Positions 56,308-64,000 of a stretch of DNA of 64,000 bases are shown here, piece by piece; the stretch's first letter is position 1; each line of letters opens with the position of its first letter. Both the position numbers and the translations under genes were made by a program. Where the stretch lies: positions 1,970,423-2,034,422 of the forward strand of contig KL647311.1 in assembly GCA_000727475.1 (NCBI GenBank), in the 5' to 3' direction. The notes below the pieces were generated by a model, which was not told the DNA's origin, did no database searches, and was given only the letters and a program-made list of their open reading frames with translations. The stretch is from Sarcocystis neurona. Its lineage: Eukaryota; Apicomplexa; Conoidasida; Eucoccidiorida; Sarcocystidae.

Positions 56308-57150
56308 TTGCTGACAACAGACACGGAGGTAGCTGACTCAGGAAAAGTAGCGACAGACAAACGTCGAAACTGTGCCCCTCCCTCTGCATTGCATCAATGT
56401 GAAAAGTCATCGCTCACCTGGGGTACACACGCAGGGAAGACGTGCTCAGACTTACCGCTGCCATGCATCACTGAAAAGGTTTCTACGAGCGATGAAGCGG
56501 CAAGACCACTATGCTGCAGCAGCCTACAAAAAGGAAACTATGAACGACGCAGCGATAGCAGAGCTACTGCAGCAGCAGCAGCGGCATATACGAAGACGAG
56601 TGATAGCCACGATACGCCAGCTGGAGCAGCAGGAGTATCCTTCGTGATGTACGGCACCAGTTTGGGCACGGAAATACAGAAAATTTGCAGAAGAGAGGCA
56701 GCAGCGACAGTAGTGGAAGAGGAAGGAAGAACGGCGAAGATGGTCGGAGAAGCTACAACGCCTGCAAGAGCAGTAGCAGGTAGGTGGACATTGCAGTGGC
56801 CGCACCCAGAGAGAGCAGAGCCTGATACAACCAGCGTCAGCAACAGCAGCTGCAGCAGCAGAGGGAAAAGAAAAGAAAGTTATCCTAGTCGCACCAGCGG
56901 CGGCTGGGATTCAGCCCCGACACCAGTAACAGCAGCAACAATAAGCGACAGCAGCACTAACGCAGTGGCAGCGACAGTCGCACCAGCAGCAAAAGTACAA
57001 GAAGGACAAACAGCAGAAGAAACGGACCGATCTAGAATACACACCTCATGGAAAAAGCCGCTGTCCAAAAGGAAAAGTGCCAGCGGTCCCAGGATAAAGG
57101 AGTTGACAAAGATACATCCTTTTTTATCATCCGTGTCTGAGCACAACTGA
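56308..57150 (+). CDS. Candidate plus-strand coding region, basic helical segment
   Basis: Within this stretch the frame ending at TGA 56645-56647 contains LKRFLRAMKRQDHYAAAAYK, then KETMNDAAIAELLQQQQRHI and RRRVIATIRQLEQQEYPS, clearly helix-like. It is preceded by AAAAG|GTTT near 56478. A second frame (280 codons, TTG start at 56308, TGA at 57150) is open through the whole stretch, with WTLQWPHPERAEPDTTS and KKPLSKRKSASGPRIKELTK. A third has ARKYRKFAEERQQRQ, then a TAG, then WKRKEERRRWSEKLQRLQEQ. The alternation suggests a spliced or decayed gene. No family is recognised. Confidence 0.35.
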   Translation: MLTTDTEVADSGKVATDKRRNCAPPSALHQCEKSSLTWGTHAGKTCSDLPLPCITEKVSTSDEAARPLCCSSLQKGNYERRSDSRATAAAAAAYTKTSDSHDTPAGAAGVSFVMYGTSLGTEIQKICRREAAATVVEEEGRTAKMVGEATTPARAVAGRWTLQWPHPERAEPDTTSVSNSSCSSRGKRKESYPSRTSGGWDSAPTPVTAATISDSSTNAVAATVAPAAKVQEGQTAEETDRSRIHTSWKKPLSKRKSASGPRIKELTKIHPFLSSVSEHN

Positions 57151-57340
57151 TAGCAACGATGCCGGCTCTCCGAGTGTTCGCAAACCGACGGCACAAGACC
57201 TCGAACTGCCCACATTCTCCGTTTCAGAGTCGAAGTCTTTGTGTCAAGAAATTCTCCTCCACCAACCAGAAATCGGAAACAAAATCCTATTTTGTTAATA
57301 TGCGGAAAAACTCATATAAATAGAGCCATATATATGTATA

Positions 57341-57378
<38 letters not shown>

Positions 57379-58887
57379 CACACGTGTGGGCAGTGAGCCG
57401 CTTGCCTTCACCATTCACATTGAACGTTTCTCATACGTTTTACTTCGCATCGATATACATATATATAGTTCTGCAGATATGCACAGGTACACACGTTCAT
57501 TCGTAGACGCTTACACGAACGTATTCATTTACACGTACGTGTAAACACACACAGATAGACACGATGAATACGCGCGGGCTTTGAAGTTTACACCTGCGCG
57601 CAAACCTACAAGTGCATACTTACATCATGTATGTGGATAAATCCAACATTTAAATATGTAATATCAATACGCTTACATAAGCATATGTGTATATGTATAA
57701 GGGCATGGCAATACAGGTAAAGATATATACGCAGGAAAATACGGTCGCCACGAGGAGGTTGAATGAAGTATTAACACGTGTGCACGGGGTGACCTTATCC
57801 GCAGATATGTCGCTGGTTCGGTGCCGTTTACTTTTACGTAGAGTCATACTCGCGCGACCACGCAACCTGCAAGCGAACTGACTAATTTGTTTTTCACCAA
57901 ACACTTGTACTTCAACATTTGCGTTCACACATATGTATCTATATATCTGTGGTAAACGTATAACAGTCTTGCACCTGCGTATATGCTGGTGCATATATTC
58001 CTACGCACAGCCATTATTACATACGATACATAAATAAGCGTATGCATACAGATACATATATATGACTATACTTATATGTACATACATCTACATACGTGCA
58101 CTAGCATATATATACATATGTGCATACGTCTGTTCACCCGTGACAGCCTCCACAAGTCGCTATTTGTGTGCGTTTTAAATATATTTCTACGTAAGGTTTT
58201 TTCTTCGTTCTATGCAACACATCTGTGTATATGTAAGAACTGTCACACATGCGCCAATATTAAATATTTGCGGCTTATCAAGTGCTACATGCGCTGCGGC
58301 TACAATTCCTTCAGCACCTCGCTTTTTGCCGTATATCTATGGAAGATGTTTTCTGTGAATAGGAATATTACTACATCGTGGACACGCCTACAGTTACGTA
58401 CCTCCGTCCCTAGACTTACATCGACACAAGCGTCTAGATAGTACGTACATACACGTATATATGTGTACACGTAAATACACACCTTTTTTACGATAAGGAA
58501 ACATACGAATAAACATGTATGTGTCAACATCTCTCTATGGAGCGATAAACGAATATATATATATATATATATATTCATATATATATATATACATATGTAG
58601 ATATACGTTAGCATCTCCCTCTGAATACAGATGCGCACGCGTGACTACAAATGCAAGCCTACCTGTACCAGGTATGCCACAGACACTCATATCTCTACAA
58701 ATGATTACACATGTATCTGTACCATAGAAACGCATGGGGGTTTGCCCGCATGTTTTCTTACTTCTGTGGAAGCCGTACTGAGTCTTAAAAAACAAAGGAG
58801 ACAATAAGCAAGTCCAGCTGATCCAACAAACAACTCATCCTCACAAACTCAGGTTTATTATACACGCATCGGTGACACACGTGGAAA
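57151..58887. other. AT-rich spacer with TA microsatellites
   Basis: TA/TATG runs at 57329-57375 and 58553-58592. Translations are Tyr/Ile/His-rich. A plus frame at 58076-58441 of 121 codons has ordinary composition but no motif. Confidence 0.55.
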
Positions 58888-59700
58888 ATGCGGTTTGCTT
58901 GGACCGTCATTGTTACAGGTTGTCAGGGGCTGTTTATGGGAAAAAAGAGAAATATTAACGCGTGCGCCTGCCTACGTATGCGTCGACGCTGCTGGTGTTT
59001 TGTTGCTGTTGTTTTTTCCGGTGCTGCTACCTCACCTCCTCCTCCGTTTCTTCTTCACGTTTTTTCCTGGTGCTGACTGCGCTACTGCTGCTGTGTCCTG
59101 CGTGCTGCAGCCTGCTGGTACTGCTCCTTCTGCTTCTGCAGAACGACCTTTTAATTTTCTTTTTCATTTTTCAGTTCCTGCGGTTGAGGTTGCCATTGCT
59201 GCTGCCATTCCTATTCCTGTTGTTTTCTATCTCCCTGCTGCTATCGCTACTGCCCCAGCGCATGCCTCTGCAAGTTCTTCCTTTCCACAGTCGCTGTCGC
59301 TGCTTTTCCTCTTCGTGCTGCAATCCCCTGTTGCTCCTGCTGCCCCGCATATGACTGTTTAACCCGCGCTTTTGTTATTGTTACTCCTGCTGCAAGGGTC
59401 CTGCTGCAAGGGTCCTGCTGCAAGGGTCCTGCCGCTGCAAATCGATTACTGCTGGTTTTCCCTGCCATTCCTCGTGCGCCTCTATCCTGCCACTGCTGCT
59501 GCTAGTCGAACTGTTGCTCCTGCGTGTCAGTCACTCTACCCAAGCTATTTTCTTGTATTTTATTCCTACGTTTTGCCGCTGCTGCCGCTCCTCCTGGCGC
59601 TGTTGCTGGCAGTGTCCTGCTGTCCCTGGGGGAAAGCTGATGACACGTAATCCTGCTGCTCCTGTTTCTCTGAGTTATCGCTGTGGATGATGTGTTGCTG
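58888..59700. other. Return of CTG repeats, coding unresolved
   Basis: Plus-strand frames from 58888 are Phe/Leu/Cys/Pro-rich, as expected from CTG and CT-rich DNA. Minus frames are short and Ala/Gln/Arg-rich. I cannot choose a strand. Confidence 0.4.
59386..59434. repeat. 14-bp tandem repeat, three units
   Basis: CTGCTGCAAGGGTC is repeated three times and followed by a partial CTGC unit. The 14-bp period is not a multiple of three, so it shifts frame at each copy and argues against coding across it. Confidence 0.9.
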
Positions 59701-60078
59701 CTGCTGATTCTATTTTGGCGACTGTTAGTTAGCCTTACTGCTATTTTTACTGTTGCTTCTTGTGGCCGGTGCTGCCCTCAACACTGCTGTCGCTCCAAGG
59801 TTTCTCCTGTATTGCCTCTTTGTGGGTGGCCTTATGCAGATTGCTCCCTCCGGTGCCTTAAATGCTGCTGCAGTTAGATACAGCGCAGCTGCTGTTTTCG
59901 TCGGCTTTACTCATATTCATTTTGCTGTGATCTGCTGTGTACAAAGGGGACAGCGCTCCTGCGGTAAATACTGCTGCAGGTACATATATTGCCGCTGCTG
60001 CTTCTATTGTCAGTACTCTCCCTACTCTAACTGCTATGACTTGCTGCTGCATACGGAGAAGACGACCCGCCTGCGTCC

Positions 60079-60935
60079 CTATACGTTCCTGTGGTGGCAT
60101 GTGCAAGAATTTCTCCCTGCGACTGCTTTTGCCGTTGCCGGCCGTGCGGTGATTTCTCTTCCTCGTTGTCTTCTCCTCCTCCTTCTCGATCGTTCCCGTC
60201 TTTTTCCCTTTTCTAGCTTGTGTTTCAGCCTTTTTCCTCTGTCCCGATTCCGGCTAATTTCCCTGGAGAAACACGATTTCTTGCTACATGCATTTTTTTG
60301 GTCGGCCGTTGCATGCCCTCCTTGCTTGGTTTCATCGACGACGGTCACCAGGCGAAACGTCGTATTCATCCAAAAATCGCGGATGTCCTTCCATCTTCTT
60401 CCCTTCTCTGTCCTAGCTTTCTGTTTCAAAGTCGATTCTGTGCTTCCGCTGCATGTCAGTGAGGTTCTCTGCCGCGCAGTGATTTCCTCCTTGCTCGCCC
60501 GCCGGCTCTTACCTGTCTCTCGTTGTCTACGGCACCCGTATTATTTCTATATCGCTCTTCTTCGTCCTTTCCCTGACATTTTCTCGTCTTCTTGCTTTTC
60601 TTTTGCTTCTCTCCGCCCCCTCCCGTTTTCTCGTAGCGACTCGCCTTCTTTAGACTGCCTATTCCGTCTTTTCCCGTTTTTTCTTCTCTCCCGTATACAG
60701 TCCTGCGTACTCTCTTCCGCATGCTTCTCTCCATTTTGCTGCCAGGCCCTCTGCGCTGCCGCATCTTCGCCTTTCTTCTCGTTCTCCCCTCCGGCACACT
60801 TTCCGTCCCTTTTCTCTTTTTATGCCGTCTTTGCGCGGGAGGAGACAGACTCTGCGCATTCATGGACAGAGTGTAGCCGAAATCTTCGGCTGGACACGGA
60901 AGGAAGAGCGCGCTAACGGAGAATTCTTCTTTCAT
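60079..60935 (-). CDS. Candidate minus-strand Lys/Arg-rich gene, unknown product
   Basis: A minus frame from ATG at 60935 to 60456 (159 codons) starts MKEEFSVSALFLPCPAEDFG and becomes strongly basic (Lys, Arg, Glu, Gly). In another phase, 60429-60079 contains GRRWKDIRDFWMNTTFRLVT, then VVDETKQGGHATADQKNACS and a run of Arg. The segment around WKDIRDFWMNTTFRLVTVVD is the most protein-like piece. The plus strand is CT-rich and open (387 codons) but gives Ser/Phe/Leu-rich low-complexity sequence. An intron between the two minus segments is likely. A nuclear or RNA-binding basic protein is a guess from composition only. Confidence 0.3.
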
Positions 60936-61229
60936 CCGACCCGGGCCTTTTCACAGCGGAATACGTCCTCCCGAAAAAGCTACAGAATGTGTTTCTACGG
61001 ACAAAGAAGGGAAACACGTACAGACAGGCATATACACGTGCGCACCCTTAACTCTGGAGAATGCGGATGTGCTTATCCCCTGTATTATTCCGGGATTATA
61101 GAACTCCACAACACGTAGAGAGTACTTTCTGGTACAAACGAATGTGTAGAAGTGCCTGTCTGTCTCTCTTTTTCTCTCTGTCTCTCTACCATTGCGTGTG
61201 TGCGAGACCGCACGCAACAATAAAGCACT

Positions 61230-61540
61230 ATACCTATACCTCTTTGTGTACGCATACATATATGTATACATATATATATATATATATATATATGTTTATC
61301 TTCCTATGTCTCGCTTTCATACTGTATGTATAGACGTATATACATATACGGGAGACAGAAACAGGCGCAAAACCTTTTAAACGCAGGCAGGTCACCAAAT
61401 CTACCGTGCGCATGTGTGTGTCTGTGTACTGTTATGCTGGTTTAACAGAAATGTATTTCTCCGTGGCTTCGTCGAAATAATCGTATTTATAAGTAGAAGA
61501 ATTGTAGTATAATTGTACGCATATATATATATATATATAT
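61230..61540. repeat. TA microsatellites before the Ala-rich exon
   Basis: TA runs at 61268-61292 and 61520-61540 flank ordinary AT-rich sequence. No gene. Confidence 0.7.
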
Positions 61541-61600
61541 GTCTCTGGGTGCCAATGTATTAGAGCAGCAGAGCCGTGAGAGGAGAGCAACACAAGAAGT

Positions 61601-62098
61601 ATGGCAGCTTCTGTAGCATTGCCAGCAGCAATAGCAGCAGCAACAGCAGCAAAAGGAAGTGATATCTCTGAAGGAACTTCCTTGGGCGCGTCGCTTCTTC
61701 CTCTCTCTTTCCTATCGTCGTCGACTTGTTCTGCTGCTGCAGCGTCCGCTGCGGCTGCCGCGGCGACAGCTGCTGCTGCCGCTGCTGCAGCTGCAGCCGC
61801 TGCAGCTGCTGCTGCCCAAGCTCGCGAGCAGCTGCTGCTGGTGACTCCTGCGTCTCTGGCGCTGCTGCATGCGCCTTCAGGCGCGCTACAGCAGCGCTTT
61901 CTGCTCGGTAGCTCCCAGACAGCAGCAGCAGCGACGGGGGCAGGCGGAGGAGCTGCCACAGGGGCGCTGCTTTTCTCCCCTGCTGCCGTTGCTGCAGCGG
62001 CGAACGTCGTCGTAGCTGCGCACCAGCAGAAGCCTCTTTTGATCATCTGGGAAAAGAAAAAGGAAACGCCAGCCTATCACGCACCAGTCCCTGAACTT
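61601..62098 (+). CDS. First exon of an Ala-rich protein, possible WD-repeat (WDR18/Ipi3-like) N-terminus
   Basis: From ATG 61601 to CTT|GTGAGC (GT at 62099-62100) the exon is exactly 166 codons. It starts MAASVALPAAIAAATAAKGS, has a long poly-Ala tract (residues about 50-72) and then two beta-strand-like segments: REQLLLVTPASLALLHAPSG followed by ALQQRFLL, and ALLFSPAAVAAAANVVVAAH followed by QQKPLLIIWEKKKET and PVPE. The pattern 'variable loop, hydrophobic strand, AAH-x-KP-hydrophobic-IWE' resembles, from memory, the first WD blade of the ribosome-biogenesis and replication factor WDR18/Ipi3. The rest of the gene is not found, and CTG repeats follow. The minus strand is open too but is the antisense of poly-Ala. 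Exon fairly likely, family uncertain. Confidence 0.4.
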
Positions 62099-63000
62099 GT
62101 GAGCGATGCGGCTGCTGCTCCTCTTCTTTCTTCGACGTTCGCGCTGCTGCTGCTGCGGTCCTGCTGCACAGCTCCTCTTTTTCTCTCTTATCTGCTGCTG
62201 CTGTCTTCTGTCGTCGTTCCGAGACGCTCCTCTTGTGGCACTTTCCCTTGCGGTTTCTTGCCCTGCGCGTCCTGCTGCTGCTGCGGCTCTTTCTCTGTTA
62301 CTGCTGCCTGACGACGACGCTGCGGTGCTGCTGAGACGCTGCTGCGCTTTTTCTTTCCCTCACCCCCTGCTGCTGCTGCTGTCGCTCCTGCTGCTGCTGC
62401 CACTCCTGCTGCCGCTCCTGCCGCCGCTGGTGCGCCCGCTGCTCGTACCGGTCGTGCTGCTATCGCTCCTCCTCCTGCTGCCGCTGCTGCTGCTATCGCT
62501 CCAGCTCCTGCCGCTGCAGCTGCAGCTGTCGCTCCAGCTGCTGTCGCCCCTGCTGCTGTCGCTCCTGCTGCTGTCGCTCCTGCTGCTGTCGCTCCAGCTG
62601 CTGTCGCTCCTGCTGCTGTCGCTCCTGCTGCGGTTTCTCTCGTTTTCTTCCTGTGCCTGTGCTGCTGCCTCTGCAGGTCCTCTTCCCTGGTGCAGCCCTT
62701 CGCGTCTTTTCACTTCTCACTGCTGCAGCTTCTTCTCTTTTTTCTTCTCCGCGTGTCCCCCTGCTGCTGCTGGTCCTCCGTCGTCTGCGTGGCTGTGGAT
62801 CGCCAGCCGTCCCTGCCACGACGACGCATACATCTCGATAATCTTCCGCAGTTGCCTCTTCGTATTTATCTGTATATACCTGTATATTCACCCACACTTA
62901 GACATAGACATATTTTTACATACATGTCTGCCCATGTCATATATATGTGTGTATTGAGAGATACAGAGGAAAACGTGGAAGAGGAGGAATATACATAGAC
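62099..63000. other. CTG repeat block after the Ala-rich exon
   Basis: CTG/GCT/TCGCTC-type repeats to about 62.64 kb. They include six or so near-identical 18-24 bp units containing GCTGTCGCTCCTGCT at about 62520-62635. Plus frames give poly-Leu or poly-Ala/Pro and minus frames give Gln/Arg/Ser. It is probably the first intron of the 61.6 kb gene, or a further HAAR exon. Confidence 0.4.
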
Positions 63001-63056
63001 GCAGCTCGTGCAATGCTGTCGTAGTATTCACCTGAAACTAGACACATACGTGGATC

Positions 63057-63600
63057 TATTGTATATATATCCACACACACACACACACACGTAGGCGTGT
63101 AAATCTATCTATATCTATCTATCTCTCCCTATATATATATATATCTGAAGGCCAGTATACCCGCAACCATATCATTTGTCGATCTTTCTCTGTATACACA
63201 CGTGTGTATATGCAAGTGTATCTTTCCGTTTATCTATCCGTATACGTATGTATATAAATTTATACGTCAGCATATCCACACTCGTATTATTTTTCTCTAC
63301 ACATCAATGTATATATATGTATGTGTATATATATATATATGGACACTTCTGCCAATATATATGTAAGTATACCCATCCGCATATTACTTTTATCTATCTA
63401 TCTATAGAGAGATATGTATGTACGTCTGTATATCCATACCCAAATAATATATGTATACATGTATGTGTATATATATAAACATATACGTTTGTACCGGTTC
63501 CACCTGTTTACGTAGTCGTCCATGTATATGCGTGTACGTATATATATATTTATAAACGTCGAACTAACCACATACACATATATATGTATGCGGTAGAATA
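63057..63600. repeat. AT-rich microsatellites
   Basis: An (AC)n run at 63074-63090, TATC/TCTA runs near 63105-63145 and 63390-63410, and TA runs throughout. No gene. Confidence 0.8.
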
Positions 63601-64000
63601 ACAACCACACGGATTGCCGTTACTGTGTCCATATGTACATATATATATATATATATATTGGCAGAAGTGTCCATACATACATATATATATATATGTATAT
63701 ATATGTATATAGGCAGAAGTGTCCATATGTACATATATATACATATGTATATATATATATATAGGCAGAAGTGTCCATATGTACATACATATATATATAT
63801 ACACATACATATATATATATACATACATATATATTGGCAGAAGTGTCCACATATACATACATATATATATATATATATGTATATATATGTATATTGACAG
63901 AAGTGTCCATATGTACATATATATATACATATGTATATATATATACATATTGGCAGAAGTGTCCATATGTACATATATATATATATATGCATACATATAT
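63341..64000. repeat. Minisatellite with core GGCAGAAGTGTCCATATGTA, plus an inverted copy
   Basis: The core GGCAGAAGTGTCCAT occurs at 63660, 63712, 63764, 63836, 63896 (as TGACAG) and 63952, separated by 52-72 bp of TA-rich DNA. One reverse-complement copy (GGACACTTCTGCCAAT) lies at 63341-63356. The array reaches the window edge and probably continues. Confidence 0.9.

Noticed and set aside
42500..58500. tRNA genes in the repeat-poor segment
   Set aside because: Looked for T-loop GTTCRA motifs with pairing arms and found none that I could fold by eye into a cloverleaf. A tRNA scan would be decisive.
59753..60916. 387-codon plus-strand frame
   Set aside because: A CT-rich strand gives Ser/Phe/Leu/Pro low-complexity sequence. 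The opposite strand has a basic, protein-like composition with an ATG. Kept only as an alternative.

Overview
The window looks like nuclear DNA of a coccidian apicomplexan, most likely Eimeria or a close relative. Three things point there. First, CAG/CTG trinucleotide repeats saturate long stretches and would encode runs of Gln, Ala and Ser (homopolymeric amino acid repeats, HAARs). Second, AT-rich (TATATG)n microsatellites fill the space between them. Third, the one gene I recognise with confidence is an apicomplexan profilin on the minus strand, in three exons with canonical GT-AG introns. There are no bacterial-style operons, ribosome binding sites, CRISPR arrays or insertion sequences. A run of 619 N at 26356-26974 is an assembly gap.

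Layout. 1-6.4 kb is mixed-composition DNA without a convincing gene. 6.5-11 kb is a CAG/CTG-rich block with a 1291-codon plus-strand frame. 11.4-12.8 kb is AT-rich satellite-like repeat. 12.9-14.1 kb is a minus-strand repeat-rich coding candidate. 15-16.5 kb is an unusual ACT/AGT-type trinucleotide block, distinct from CAG. 17.2-18.8 kb has CAG-rich candidates on both strands. 18.8-21.4 kb and 22.3-23.4 kb are microsatellites, with a small candidate gene at 21.5-22.3 kb. 23.5-25.7 kb holds short complex islands. 25.8-27.2 kb is a TA/CT minisatellite array containing the gap. 27.3-29.5 kb has a minus-strand Lys/Glu-rich tail and a plus-strand C-terminal exon. 29.7-41.6 kb is the largest repeat-rich coding block, with frames of 2228 and 936 codons. 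From 42.5 kb to about 58.5 kb CAG repeats nearly vanish (apart from short runs near 45.7, 47.0, 55.1 and 56.6 kb); profilin lies in this repeat-poor segment, with unassigned candidates around it. CTG repeats return at 59-62.7 kb, where an Ala-rich exon at 61.6 kb may start a WD-repeat protein. The right end is AT-rich minisatellite.

How the genes fit together. Nothing shows pathway-level organisation. Profilin is an actin-monomer binding protein of the gliding-motility machinery; the large Gln/Ala-rich frames have no recognisable domain. Except for profilin, gene models here are reading-frame, composition and splice-site judgements. CAG repeats contain no stop codon in any frame, so open frames are weaker evidence than usual. 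I weighted non-repeat segments and splice signals most.
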